DNA of 64,000 bases from Komarekiella delphini-convector SJRDD-AB1 (GCF_014831675.1 NZ_VJXY01000005.1:184070-248069), one strand, 5' to 3'; counted from the first letter of the stretch, positions 23,579 to 33,561 are shown. Translations and numbers: made by a program. Notes: generated from the sequence alone by a model not told the origin.

Positions 23579-24220
23579 ATGACCATAGTTGAATTTATCT
23601 CGGAACCCCTGACAGATGCACAGTGGGAAATTGCCCATGCTATCGCTCAAACTTTGGTAAAAGAAAATACAGATGTCAACGAGTTAGGAAAAACAATTGC
23701 TTACCTCCGTGCATCCATTCACCAACCAGATGCTACTTCCAGGTTTTTCAAATATCTGAAAACCCTAGTTAATAATGGTAGACAAATTAGTCACAGTGAT
23801 AGAACTTTAGATTATTACCGCAATATTGATAAAGCTTGCAGTGATTATCTCAAAAATGTTCAAGATGCTTACACAATAATGCAAATTTTAGGCTGGGTAT
23901 CTCGTTTGATGCGTTACTACAAAGACGCAGGCCCAATTGGGGAAATTTCAACTCCTAGCACACATACTTTTGAGTCACCCCGCCAAGCGGAAATTAGTAA
24001 AGTAGCTCAATCTCAATACTTTACAGTTGACCAGATATTAGAGGCAACAGTCACCAAAATCAATGGTAACAAGGTTACTTATGAGATTTTGGGAGCAATT
24101 AAGTTAACTGAGAGAGAACCTAAGAAAGCTAGTTTTCTCCAAGTAGGGCAGACAGTTAAAGTAAAAATCGTATCTCTTAAGGACGATGGTAGTATTAAAA
24201 CTGTAAAGTGTTCAAACTAA
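23579..24220 (+). CDS. Helical plus OB-fold (S1-like) protein, last gene of III-D operon
   Basis: The 213-residue protein has two parts. Residues 1-120 are helical, with RFFKYLKTLVNNGRQISHSD and DAYTIMQILGWVSRLMRYYK, reminiscent of the small subunits Csm2/Cmr5 (Cas11). Residues 145-213 look like a small beta-barrel of the OB/S1 type: QILEATVTKINGNKVTYEIL, then FLQVGQTVKVKIVSLKDDGS. Such folds bind RNA. The combination fits a complex subunit that contacts crRNA or target RNA, but I do not know a named family. It starts two bases after the previous stop and is the last gene; 131 AT-rich bases follow before an ABC gene. Confidence 0.75.
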   Translation: MTIVEFISEPLTDAQWEIAHAIAQTLVKENTDVNELGKTIAYLRASIHQPDATSRFFKYLKTLVNNGRQISHSDRTLDYYRNIDKACSDYLKNVQDAYTIMQILGWVSRLMRYYKDAGPIGEISTPSTHTFESPRQAEISKVAQSQYFTVDQILEATVTKINGNKVTYEILGAIKLTEREPKKASFLQVGQTVKVKIVSLKDDGSIKTVKCSN

Positions 24221-24351
24221 AAAAGTTAAGTATAATTTTTTATTCAGCAAGTTAATATTCTCGCGGGCTTACTAGTGTTTCAATTAATAGAAGAAGATAA
24301 TATCAATTCATCTTAATCCTAGTTGATTTAAGTACTAAATTAATTACAACT

Positions 24352-25245
24352 ATGTTGAAAATTCAAAATTTAAATAAGTCTTATAAGCTCAGAAAAGTTA
24401 TACAAAACTTGAATTTACATATTGATTCAGGAGAAGTTTACGGCTTAATAGGAGCAAATGGAGCCGGGAAAACGACGACAATTAATATTATTTGTAATTT
24501 ACTCAAAGCTGATAGTGGTAATATTACAATCAATAATCAGCCTGTTTCTGATGCAACAAAAAGCATAATTGGGATTGCACCCCAAGAAAATTTACTATAT
24601 AAAACTCTATCTTGCGAGGAAAATCTCAAATTCTTTGCCGACATTTACGGATTAAACCGAGAAACACGCCAGAAACAGATAAAAGAAACTCTAGCGGCTG
24701 TCAACTTATTAGATAGGGCTAAAAGTCCGGTAGAAACTCTCAGTGGAGGAATGCAGCGGCGATTGAATATTGCAGTAGCTTTGGTACATCAGCCGAAGTT
24801 AGTAATTCTTGATGAACCAACTACAGGGTTAGATATTGAGGCGCGATACGAAATTTGGGAGTTAATTCGGCAATTAAAAAATCAGGGAATTACGATTTTG
24901 CTGACGACTCATTTATTAGATGAAGCGGAGCGTCTGTGTGACAGAATTGGTATTTTGAAAAATGGTCGAATTTTGGCTGAGGGTAGTTTAGCACAGTTAC
25001 GCACTTTGATTCCAGCAGCAGAAATTATAGTGGTGAAAACTGCACAGGAAGAACAAGCGATCGCCTGCGCCAAAAAGCATGGTTTCACACCGCGATTTTA
25101 TGGTAATGAACTAACTTTTTGGTTATCAAAATCTCTAGAATTAAAAGAAATTATTTCTCGGTTTGATGGGATAAAAATTGATTCGATTGCACGTCACCCT
25201 GTGGGGTTAGAGCATATTTATGTGGAAGTGACACAACAAGATTAG
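24352..25245 (+). CDS. ABC transporter ATP-binding protein (drug/ABC-2 exporter type)
   Basis: The 297-residue ATPase has Walker A GANGAGKTTTINII, the Q-loop in APQENLLYKTLS, signature LSGGMQRRLNIAVALVHQ and Walker B KLVILDEPTTGLD, followed by the H-loop LLTTHLLDEAERLCDRIG. The C-terminal 80 residues are typical of DrrA/CcmA-type ATPases that pair with ABC-2 permeases. No permease is next to it. The permease at 11606 is a candidate partner, separated by the whole CRISPR operon. ATG at 24352. Transport substrate is unknown. Confidence 0.92.
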   Translation: MLKIQNLNKSYKLRKVIQNLNLHIDSGEVYGLIGANGAGKTTTINIICNLLKADSGNITINNQPVSDATKSIIGIAPQENLLYKTLSCEENLKFFADIYGLNRETRQKQIKETLAAVNLLDRAKSPVETLSGGMQRRLNIAVALVHQPKLVILDEPTTGLDIEARYEIWELIRQLKNQGITILLTTHLLDEAERLCDRIGILKNGRILAEGSLAQLRTLIPAAEIIVVKTAQEEQAIACAKKHGFTPRFYGNELTFWLSKSLELKEIISRFDGIKIDSIARHPVGLEHIYVEVTQQD

Positions 25246-25356
25246 AACAACTCCAAAATGTTCTCCGTGGCGGCGGTGTCACTTATGTGCTGTGCCAAAT
25301 TCATATCTGCAATCTCAATTGCTTCCTTGTCTGTACTAATAAATAGACCACAGTAA

Positions 25357-25378
25357 GGTGGGCATTGAAATGCCCACC
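25357..25378. repeat. Hairpin GGTGGGCAT/ATGCCCACC
   Basis: A 9-bp perfect stem with a TGAA loop, between the ABC ATPase and modA. A GNRA-like loop (TGAA is not GNRA) and lack of a U-tract argue against a simple terminator; probably a dispersed repeat. Confidence 0.6.
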
Positions 25379-25485
25379 CTACAAACTAGATACAAATTTA
25401 CCGATTTAATTGGTATTATTTTGGTATTATTGATTCTACCAAGAGTCAATTTTATGAAATAAATCTCTGTCAGCGCGGTTTTTCT

Positions 25486-26280
25486 ATGAATAGAAGACAA
25501 ATTTTTGCCTTTATTGGTGTAGCAGTTGCTAGCTTGCTCTTAGCAATTGGCTTACCGTTGGTTAATCCCTCGCCTGTGATAGCACAGTCAAATACCAGCC
25601 TACTCGTGTCTGCTGCTGCAAGTATGAAAGATGCACTGGAAGAAATTAAGCCTATTTACCAACAAAGTAAGCCGAATGTCAATATTAGTTACAATTTTGG
25701 GGCTTCTGGAGCCTTGCAGCAACAGATTGAACAGGGTGCGCCAGCAGATATCTTTATCTCTGCGGCCAAAAAACAAGTGGATGCCTTAGAACAAAAAGGG
25801 CTCTTGGTTCCGGGTACTCGTGCAAATCTTGCAAATAACCGTCTGGTCTTGATTGTACCTAATGATGTTATGGGCATCACCAGCTTTTATAATCTTACAG
25901 ATACCAAGATTAACAAAATTGCGATCGGAGAACCTAGAAGTGTCCCCGCTGGGCAATATGCGGAGCAAGTCTTAAAGAAGTTGGGTATTTTTGAGAAGGT
26001 CAAGCCCAAATTTGTTTTTGTTAACAATGTGCGTCAAGCTTTGGCAGCAGTGGAAAGTGGTAATGCTCAAGCGGGTTTGGTTTACACTACTGATGCAAAA
26101 ATTTCTAACAAGGTAAAAATTGTAGTCGCTGCTGATGACAAATTTCACTCCCCGATTGTCTATCCAATGGCAGTGCTCAAAAGTAGTAAAAATGTCGATG
26201 CTGCCAAGGAGTTTGTCCAGTTTTTATCTAGCAATCAAGCTAAGATTGTACTCAAAAAATACGGGTTTGTTGTACGTTAA
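25486..26280 (+). CDS. modA: Molybdate ABC transporter substrate-binding protein
   Basis: The 264-residue protein is a periplasmic molybdate/tungstate binding protein. It has a signal peptide (MNRRQIFAFIGVAVASLLLA to VIAQS, cleavage near residue 34). The ModA signature is present: LLVSAAASMKDALEEI, SYNFGASGALQQQIEQGAPA, DIFISA, and the hinge segments RLVLIVPND and AQAGLVYTTDA. ModB and ModC are not in the window, so the permease and ATPase must come from elsewhere, perhaps a fused ModBC. ATG start; an AT-rich 239-base leader precedes it. Molybdate supports nitrate reductase and nitrogenase. Confidence 0.93.
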   Translation: MNRRQIFAFIGVAVASLLLAIGLPLVNPSPVIAQSNTSLLVSAAASMKDALEEIKPIYQQSKPNVNISYNFGASGALQQQIEQGAPADIFISAAKKQVDALEQKGLLVPGTRANLANNRLVLIVPNDVMGITSFYNLTDTKINKIAIGEPRSVPAGQYAEQVLKKLGIFEKVKPKFVFVNNVRQALAAVESGNAQAGLVYTTDAKISNKVKIVVAADDKFHSPIVYPMAVLKSSKNVDAAKEFVQFLSSNQAKIVLKKYGFVVR

Positions 26281-26733
26281 TAGTTAACAGTAAACAAGAG
26301 GAAAAAAACACCAAAATCTAGGGCAAAAATGTATGCATTTATACAATAAATTAAAATTAGCTGTTATATGCTAACAAAGCCCTTTACTTTTACACTTTTG
26401 GCAAAATTTTACTGCCAAAAAAGCACCAGAGCGATAGGGAATTATTTGTGCTCAAGTGCGATTGATGCCCATCAAACGCAATGCTTGTAAAATAGCATAG
26501 GTGACTTCCTACGCCCTGCTTATTTAATTATTATGAATTTATCCGCGCATAGATGAAGTTTCTGAGGCTTCATTTGAGAGGTTGCCTTGTTCCTAAATTT
26601 TATCTGACATTTAATTATATTTACTATTTACAGCAGACGCTAAACAAATTTCCATTAATTTCGATAGGAGATGTCCGATCGCTACATCCACTATTAAAAT
26701 CAATTTGCTGGGGTACTCAGCTAAATTAAAATT
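26281..26733. other. Intergenic region between modA and miaE
   Basis: 453 bases without a supported gene. It contains a weak hairpin at 26396-26420 (TTTTGGCA, ten or so bases, TGCCAAAA) that could end modA transcription. The rest shows no repeats that I recognise. Confidence 0.5.
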
Positions 26734-27354
26734 GTGGAGTTTTGTTACTCTGTGCTTACTACTTCTGTGTTGCCGACTATTAACGCCCTAAAACAAGCTA
26801 CAAGTCCTGCTTGGATCGAACAAGCGATCGCAAACTTAGACATCATTTTACTCGACCACTCCCACTGTGAACGCAAAGCAGCAGGTGTAGCTTTAAACTT
26901 CATGTTTCGTTACCCTTCCAATACTAGAATGGTACGGGAGTTAACAGCGATCGCCCGTGAAGAACTAGAACACTTTGAGCTAGTTAATCAATGGCTAGAA
27001 CGCCGGAATATTCCTCTGGCTCCCCTGCCGCCACCTCCCTACGGTGCGGGTTTGAAAGCTACTGTGCGTCCTAAAGAACCTGATAGATTTTTAGATTCCC
27101 TACTAGTCACTGGCTTAATAGAAGCTCGCAGTCACGAACGCTTAGGATTACTAGCTAATCACTGTCCTGAGCCAGAATTAGCAAAATTTTATCGTGGCTT
27201 AATGGCATCTGAAGCGCGACACTACGGTATATACTGGGTTTTAGCTGCTACTTATTTTAACCGTGAGATTGTCATGGAACGGCTCGATGAATTGGCAATT
27301 GTCGAGAGTGAGTTGCTAGCAACTTTGCACCCAGAACCTAGAATTCATAGTTAG
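26734..27354 (+). CDS. miaE: tRNA-(ms2io6A)-hydroxylase (MiaE)
   Basis: The 206-residue protein is a ferritin-like di-iron enzyme that hydroxylates the isopentenyl group of ms2i6A37 in tRNA. Metal-binding segments visible are DHSHCERKAAG (residues 46-56), EELEHFELVNQW (E and H), EARSHERLGLL and SEARHYGIYW. Its length is as expected for MiaE. The start is a GTG at 26734 or a GTG six codons later; both lack a strong ribosome site, so the exact N-terminus is open. 18 bases separate it from the VOC gene that follows, so both may share a transcript. Confidence 0.92.
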   Translation: MEFCYSVLTTSVLPTINALKQATSPAWIEQAIANLDIILLDHSHCERKAAGVALNFMFRYPSNTRMVRELTAIAREELEHFELVNQWLERRNIPLAPLPPPPYGAGLKATVRPKEPDRFLDSLLVTGLIEARSHERLGLLANHCPEPELAKFYRGLMASEARHYGIYWVLAATYFNREIVMERLDELAIVESELLATLHPEPRIHS

Positions 27355-27372
27355 TAGACTAACGCAACAGAT

Positions 27373-27777
27373 ATGAAGCTTCAGTTATCACACCTGAGAC
27401 TGCTTGTAGCCAACTACAAAGATTCTTTTCTGTTTTACCGGGATTTGCTGAGATTTGATGTCGATTGGGGCGATGAAAATAGTGGGTACGCTGAGTTTAA
27501 TACCGGATATGTCAAGCTGGGTTTATTCAAAAAGGAATTAATGGCCCAAGTCGTCCCCAGTGTTGAACAGCCTTCGTACGTCGCCAATCGAGACAAAATT
27601 GCTTTAATTTTCGCAGTAGATAATGTAGATGAAGTCTATCAGCAAGTAAAAGATCATCATGCGATCGTTGTGACTCCACCTCAAGATCGTCCAGATTGGG
27701 GAATCCGTACAGCTCATTTTCGCGATCCTGATGGTAATTTGATCGAAATTTACAACAATTTAGGCATCGTAAATTAG
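27373..27777 (+). CDS. VOC/glyoxalase-fold protein
   Basis: The 134-residue protein has the paired beta-alpha-beta-beta-beta pattern of the vicinal oxygen chelate fold: LRLLVANYKDSFLFYRDLLR at the start and RTAHFRDPDGNLIEIYNNLG at the end, the last strand with the metal-binding Glu position (EIY). Bleomycin-resistance and glyoxalase-like proteins share it. No substrate can be inferred. It starts 18 bases after miaE. Confidence 0.88.
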   Translation: MKLQLSHLRLLVANYKDSFLFYRDLLRFDVDWGDENSGYAEFNTGYVKLGLFKKELMAQVVPSVEQPSYVANRDKIALIFAVDNVDEVYQQVKDHHAIVVTPPQDRPDWGIRTAHFRDPDGNLIEIYNNLGIVN

Positions 27778-27900
27778 AAGTTTGCTACCAGCAATTATCT
27801 AATATCTAAACTACGTTTTGCTGGCTAAGTGGTGTTTGTGCAAAGATAGAATTTCGATAGTCTATTTTGTTATCAAGTCTATTTATTTCTTAAAAATGGG

Positions 27901-27938
27901 TCAGATTCCCGACTTATTGAAGAAGCCAGGAATCTTGC
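27901..27938. repeat. Degenerate hairpin, GATTCCCGACTT type
   Basis: This imperfect stem (GATTCCCGACTT ... AAGCCAGGAATC) resembles the much better hairpin at 48785-48825. It lies directly before the truncated VOC gene. Confidence 0.5.
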
Positions 27939-27974
27939 TGTTCGTGCAAACTTAGCCAAGTTAACAAAATTAAG

Positions 27975-28244
27975 ATGATGATTACTAAGATTAATCACAC
28001 CAGAGAATCTCAGTTAAAAAAGTATACTTACATCGCTTTTAGCGTTTCTGAACAATACTTTGAAAAAATCAGTGAACGTATTAGAACATCAGCCAAAATT
28101 TGGCAGGAAAATACCAGTGAAGGTGCATCTCTCTACTTTACAGATCCCAATCATCACAAACTAGAGATTCACGCCTCAGATTTAGCAACACGAATTAAGA
28201 TAACAAAAGAACATCTCTATGAGGGGATGGTATTTTTTGTTTAG
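27975..28244 (+). pseudogene. Truncated FosA/FosX-like VOC gene (C-terminal half)
   Basis: The 89-residue frame matches the C-terminal half of a fosfomycin-resistance-like VOC protein: YTYIAFSVSEQYFEKISERI, then EGASLYFTDPNHHKLEIHAS with the metal Glu (LEIH), and KEHLYEGMVFFV. The first half of the VOC domain (residues up to about 60 of a normal 130-140) is missing; the first 15 residues (MMITKINHTRESQLKKY) do not fit the family. A degenerate hairpin repeat lies just upstream (27901-27938) and may mark the break. A lone half VOC module could dimerise, but loss of the first metal site argues for a remnant. Confidence 0.75.
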
Positions 28245-28269
28245 CGTTTTTGAAGCTATAGTAATTAAA

Positions 28270-28761
28270 ATGAGAAATCATTATCGCGATTTTTTAATTC
28301 GTAATTGGGAAGAAAGCGATCGCACCAGAGCCGCCGAAGTCATCAGTTATGTACTATCAGAATATGGTCTGGGTTGGGAACCCAACGGCGCAGACCGAGA
28401 TGTAGTGCAAGTGGAGGAATATTACTTAGCAACTGGTGGTGAGTTTTGGGTAATTGAACACCAAAGCCAGTTAGTAGGTACTGGGGCATACTACCCTATA
28501 CATCGTGGCGAAAAAGCTGTAGAAATCCGTAAAATGTATCTTTTGTCAAGCGTTAGGGGTTTGGGATTGGGGAAATATTTGTTACAACAGCTAGAAGCAG
28601 CGATCAAAGAGCGTGGTTTTCAGCAAATTTGGATTGAAACTGCCAGTGTGATGGTAGAAGCAGTCAAACTGTATGAAAGCAATGGATACAACCTGACAAC
28701 AGGTGTAGAAACAACACGGTGCGATCGCGTCTATTTTAAGTTACTACACTCAGGTCATTAG
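28270..28761 (+). CDS. GNAT-family N-acetyltransferase
   Basis: The 163-residue protein has the GNAT core: the acetyl-CoA loop SSVRGLGLGKYLLQQLEAA (pattern RGxGxG/A), the following strand QQIWIETASVMVEAVKLYES, and NGYNLT. The acceptor substrate is unknown. I chose the ATG at 28270 (MRNHYRDFLIRN) over a longer in-frame start at 28219 because the longer start overlaps the end of the VOC remnant and adds residues with no family match. Dispersed repeat sequence follows the stop. Confidence 0.9.
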   Translation: MRNHYRDFLIRNWEESDRTRAAEVISYVLSEYGLGWEPNGADRDVVQVEEYYLATGGEFWVIEHQSQLVGTGAYYPIHRGEKAVEIRKMYLLSSVRGLGLGKYLLQQLEAAIKERGFQQIWIETASVMVEAVKLYESNGYNLTTGVETTRCDRVYFKLLHSGH

Positions 28762-28796
28762 TCATTAATTCTTCGACAAATGACCAATGATAAATA

Positions 28797-28848
28797 CTTC
28801 TCTACGAGAGGCTGCGCGTAGCTTGCTTAAGCGTAGGGGTACGCTCAG
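28797..28848. repeat. Dispersed repeat (CTACGAGAGGCTGCGC type)
   Basis: TCTCTACGAGAGGCTGCGCG and the flanking GC-rich sequence are related to the repeat modules inside the MITE-like element at 35536-35893. Confidence 0.55.
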
Positions 28849-28867
28849 TACAAGTAACAAATGACAA

Positions 28868-29542
28868 ATGCACACTTGGACTAAAAATTTTACAGGCTTA
28901 CTCAATCTTTTTCTTCAATCTCATTGCCCTCTTTGCCAACGCGCAACTTCCCAGGAATTTTGTCAAAACTGTACCAAACAACTACAAAACTGTCACCACA
29001 AAAACCCTAGTTTTTTGTGGCGAGAGCCAGTACCAGTATTTGGCTGGGGAATGTACGGCGGTTCCCTCAAAAGAGCGATCGCCGTGATGAAATACGAAAA
29101 CCAGCCCCAAATTGCTCGCCCTTTGGGTCAATGGTTAGCGGAAGCATGGTTATTAAATTTACCAAAAGGCTATCAACGACCTGTGGTAGTTCCTATCCCA
29201 CTCCACGCCACCAAGCAAAAGCAACGGAACTACAATCAGGCTGCATTAATAGCACAAAGTTTCTGCCAAACAACTGGGTTAAAATTGAAACTAAATTATT
29301 TAGTCAGGGTGCGAGAGACTGAAGCGCAGTTTGGTTTGTCGGCGTCTGAGCGAGAAAAAAACTTGACTGAAGCTTTTGCTGTTGGGCAAGAATTTCGTCG
29401 CCTCTCAGATGTTCCAGTGCTGTTAGTGGATGACATTTACACAACTGGTGCTACTGCCAGATCTGCTGTGCAAACACTTCGTCAGTGTGGAATTGTAGTC
29501 TTAGGTTTGGCAGCTGTAGCCACTGCCGTAAAAGACAGATAA
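28868..29542 (+). CDS. ComF-family phosphoribosyltransferase-like protein
   Basis: The 224-residue protein has an N-terminal zinc ribbon (CPLCQR at 21-26 and CQNC near residue 35) then a phosphoribosyltransferase fold with the PRPP loop VPVLLVDDIYTTGATARSAV. KQKQRNYNQAALIA and RETEAQFGLSASEREKNL are ComF hallmarks. ComF supports DNA uptake in competent bacteria including cyanobacteria, though the enzymatic role is not settled. The ATG at 28868 is preceded by repeats. It lies 55 bases from the previous repeat, and 85 from the next gene. Confidence 0.92.
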   Translation: MHTWTKNFTGLLNLFLQSHCPLCQRATSQEFCQNCTKQLQNCHHKNPSFLWREPVPVFGWGMYGGSLKRAIAVMKYENQPQIARPLGQWLAEAWLLNLPKGYQRPVVVPIPLHATKQKQRNYNQAALIAQSFCQTTGLKLKLNYLVRVRETEAQFGLSASEREKNLTEAFAVGQEFRRLSDVPVLLVDDIYTTGATARSAVQTLRQCGIVVLGLAAVATAVKDR

Positions 29543-29626
29543 ATCAAGAATTCCTAGGCAAACTATGCTTAAGAACTCTATAATCGACCAAATTACTTGT
29601 TTGTGTGTAAATATTGCTTGAAATTT

Positions 29627-30082
29627 ATGAATAAAGGTTTTGCGGCGGGTTTGAGAAAAGTCATCATCGTTCCTGCCACCTTGTTGGCAATAAGTATAAA
29701 TACAAGAGCAGCTGTTGCTCAAAATAAGTTGTATAGTCCAATCCCATTAATTAATACTACTGAACTTTCCGATACACTCTCTGACAAAGATATACCCACA
29801 GGTCAAGGTGGGTTTGCTCGTGATTACACTGTGAAGTTGGAAAAAGGCGATAATCTAGCAGTTGATCTATCATCTGAGAGCTTTGACAGCATCATTACAC
29901 TACTAGCACCTGATGGCTCGACACTAGCGGAAAATGATGACGGCCCCGATGGCAGCAGCAATTCCCTGCTGTTTACCCGGATCAATGAGACAGGGACGTA
30001 TATCGTTCGCGTTCGGTCTTTTGGAGAAACTGGGGTTGGGATTTTTAAACTCAAGGTGACAAAGCTGCAACCGATTAAATGA
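29627..30082 (+). CDS. Secreted PPC-domain protein
   Basis: The 151-residue protein has a signal peptide (MNKGFAAGLRKVIIVPATLL..., cleavage after AVA at about 30) and a single bacterial pre-peptidase C-terminal (PPC) domain (about 50-150): YTVKLEKGDNLAVDLSSESF, DSIITLLAPDGSTLAENDDG and TYIVRVRSFGETGVGIFKLK. PPC domains are Ca-binding beta-sandwiches found at the C-terminus of secreted proteases; here it stands alone, which is common in cyanobacteria. I chose the ATG at 29627; the in-frame start at 29597 adds ten residues ahead of the signal. Confidence 0.85.
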   Translation: MNKGFAAGLRKVIIVPATLLAISINTRAAVAQNKLYSPIPLINTTELSDTLSDKDIPTGQGGFARDYTVKLEKGDNLAVDLSSESFDSIITLLAPDGSTLAENDDGPDGSSNSLLFTRINETGTYIVRVRSFGETGVGIFKLKVTKLQPIK

Positions 30083-30122
30083 GGTTGTCATTTGTCCCTC
30101 TGCTCCCCCACTTACCCATTTA

Positions 30123-30893
30123 TTAAAAAGTGGTCAGTACGCAGAGAAATAAGGCTTCAGTCCACTCAACAACTGCGCCGTAGGTATCTCCAGTATGTCC
30201 ACCTAATTTGTGATTGAACCACGCACCAGTCAGAGTGGCGATCGCACTCCCTGCAACAATCATGCTTAGCGCCAAAAATAGGCGCTTTTTATCTATCAGC
30301 AAAAGTAAACTGCTCAAACCTATTAGTAATAACAGTCCTGGTAACACATCTTTGTAAGAACGAATGGCTTGTTTGTGAAACGCACCTTTACCCATTGGTT
30401 TGAGATAAGGATAGCGGGCGATCGCCAATTGTTGTCCCCAGCGTCCCCACCCGCAAGCAGCCATCAACACCAGCCAACGGTTTTCTGGCATATCCGTTAA
30501 GGCAGTTGTTTTTAGTAGTAGTATGGCGATCGCTGCCATTGCCCCAAACGCACCTGTGGCACTATCTGCCATCACCTCCAGGCGTCTGTCTGCGCCCACT
30601 GCTAACCCATCGGCAGTATCCATTGCCCCATCTAAGTGCAGCCCTCCTGTAATAGCAACCCAAACACCTACTACCAAGGCACTACGAGTTAATACTGGCA
30701 TACCTAGATAATTCATTCCCGCATCCAATAACCCTAAAATTCCCCCAATCAGCAGCCCTACAGACGGAGCAAAACGCGCCACTGATCGAAAGTCCAAGTC
30801 ATGCAAATTTGGCAATGGAATAGCAGTATAAAATAAAACGCTAGCTGCCATATTTAACAGTATTTTTTTGTACCACTGTTGCTGTTTAGTCAT
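30123..30893 (-). CDS. cobS: Adenosylcobinamide-GDP ribazoletransferase (cobalamin synthase)
   Basis: The 256-residue integral membrane protein joins adenosylcobinamide-GDP with alpha-ribazole in the last steps of (pseudo)cobalamin synthesis. The signature is [15 protein letters not shown] with its metal-binding acids, followed by [15 protein letters not shown] and a [19 protein letters not shown] segment near the C-terminus. The ATG at 30893 is preferred; the frame continues upstream for 26 codons into a heptamer repeat tract, which I take as accidental. It is convergent with the PPC gene with 40 bases between stops. No cobalamin riboswitch is apparent upstream. Confidence 0.93.
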   Translation of the reverse strand: MTKQQQWYKKILLNMAASVLFYTAIPLPNLHDLDFRSVARFAPSVGLLIGGILGLLDAGMNYLGMPVLTRSALVVGVWVAITGGLHLDGAMDTADGLAVGADRRLEVMADSATGAFGAMAAIAILLLKTTALTDMPENRWLVLMAACGWGRWGQQLAIARYPYLKPMGKGAFHKQAIRSYKDVLPGLLLLIGLSSLLLLIDKKRLFLALSMIVAGSAIATLTGAWFNHKLGGHTGDTYGAVVEWTEALFLCVLTTF

Positions 30894-31045
30894 AATTAGC
30901 ATCCCTGTAACACTGAGTAGCACAGATGTTAAAAGGGACTGGGAATTGGGGATTAGGGATTGGGTAATCAAGGCGAAAAATGATGTCCAGGGTCAAAATA
31001 ATTCGTAATTATTTGATCAAAGCCCCGAACATATTTTAGAATGCT

Positions 31046-31158
31046 TTCCCATTCCCATTCCCATTCCCATTCCCAGTCCCCAGTCCCCAGTCCCCAATCC
31101 CCAGTCCCCAGTCCCCAATCCCCAGTCCCCAATCCCCAGTCCCCATTCCCCATTCCCT
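31046..31158. repeat. Long C-rich hexamer/heptamer repeat tract
   Basis: About 113 bases of CATTCC/CCCCAGT/CCCCAAT units. It is the longest such tract in the window and lies upstream of cobS. The remaining gap to 31500 is AT-rich, with no gene I can support. Confidence 0.85.
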
Positions 31159-31500
31159 ACGCCTTTAACCAAAAGGTATTGGGTAATTACCACATACTTC
31201 AGTTAAAGCTTTAGATAAGATTTACTTGTATTAGAGATTCTTTCTCAAAATTTTGTTATGCTGTTCTCAGTGATATCTAAAAAATTTTGAGTATAAATTT
31301 TGACAAAATTTAAATGACTCAAAAAACCACAATTCCATCAGTGATCTTTTTGTTCTATATTCTTTAACTAAGAACTTGCTCAGGCTGTTAGACGATCGCC
31401 CTACAAAATTGATATTTTTTTAGATGTAGGGATTCAACAAGCTGTTCAATTGACTGTTTAGCTGTGTTGTCGCGCTCCTTTGCTCAATTGCTATTTCCTT

Positions 31501-31953
31501 ATGAGTCACCATCTACCCGACACCAGGATACCAGCTCCGTGCATCGTTAACACGGGCATCATTGTGAATAAGCTCGACATGCGGCGGTTGCTAGCTGATT
31601 TAGGTCGAGTCCACTACATCTACACCCACGGAGATAAGCTACTGAGCGAGGGTGAAGGGGATGTGATGGAAGTTTTTGCTAATCCGCAAAGGTCTACCCT
31701 AGTCGCTAACAATGCACTTTATCTGAATGTTTTTAGTTTTGATTATCTGGAACTCAAACAATCCCCACAACAAGAAACCTACCTTGATTTGATGCAAGAA
31801 GGCGTCTGTCTGCGGCTGATTCCTCACTCTACCCCCTTGCAAGAGCGACGAGACAGGAGCTTGAATGTCAGCGCCATAGAAGCAATGATGGAGCAAGTAC
31901 TCTCAGCCCGATGGGATGCGGAAATTGACGACGATAGTTCTGATTCTTTCTAA
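31501..31953 (+). CDS. Conserved cyanobacterial protein of unknown function
   Basis: The 150-residue protein begins MSHHLPDTRIPAPCIVNTG and ends with an acidic tail (ARWDAEIDDDSSDSF). Its conserved-looking features are the strand RVHYIYTHGDKLLSEGEGDV, a TLVANNALYLNVFSFDYLEL core and the RLIPHSTPLQ segment. I know of no function. It has no signal peptide or membrane segment, so it is cytosolic. The ATG at 31501 is preferred over an in-frame start at 31480. It precedes tgt by 131 bases on the same strand. Confidence 0.8.
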   Translation: MSHHLPDTRIPAPCIVNTGIIVNKLDMRRLLADLGRVHYIYTHGDKLLSEGEGDVMEVFANPQRSTLVANNALYLNVFSFDYLELKQSPQQETYLDLMQEGVCLRLIPHSTPLQERRDRSLNVSAIEAMMEQVLSARWDAEIDDDSSDSF

Positions 31954-32063
31954 ATAGCGACTGATAGAGCATATACTTTGAAAGCTGGTAATAGGTTAGT
32001 AGTGAATATTTAAGTTTTCACTAAATAGGCAATTACCAATTTGGATGTTTGTCCGTAATTTAG

Positions 32064-33242
<1,179 letters not shown>

Positions 33243-33372
33243 TCACCTTTGACCTTTAACAAATGCCAAATGACCAATGACAAATGCCAAATGCCAAATG
33301 ACCAATACCCAAACCGTGTTAAGATATTTCTCAATTATGAAAGCTGTGTTGGATAGGTGGATTTAAACGAAC

Positions 33373-33510
33373 ATGGAAGCAGCACTTTTATTAGCAAAAT
33401 TGCCTGAAGCTTACCAAATCTTCGACCCCTTGGTGGACGTTCTCCCAGTCATTCCCGTATTCTTTTTGTTGCTTGCATTCGTTTGGCAGGCAGCCGTAGG
33501 GTTTAGGTAA
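33373..33510 (+). CDS. psbK: Photosystem II protein PsbK
   Basis: The 45-residue protein is the PSII low-mass subunit K. The mature part begins [20 protein letters not shown] after a short cleaved leader (MEAALLLA). The single transmembrane helix is [17 protein letters not shown]. PsbK stabilises the PSII core near CP43. Found by reading the sequence because it is too short for most ORF lists. The ATG at 33373 follows tgt by 130 bases. A hairpin terminator lies right after it. Confidence 0.95.
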
Positions 33511-33532
33511 GTTAATCTCTTACCAATTTTTG

Positions 33533-33561
33533 GGACAGGTAACATAACCTGTCCTATTTTT
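33533..33561 (+). terminator. Terminator of psbK
   Basis: GGACAGGT, loop of six, ACCTGTCC, then A and a run of seven T bases: a standard intrinsic terminator. Confidence 0.85.

Noticed and set aside
30894-31153. N-terminal extension of cobS and a 61-residue WGLGTGD frame
   Set aside because: Both are read from C-rich heptamer tracts.
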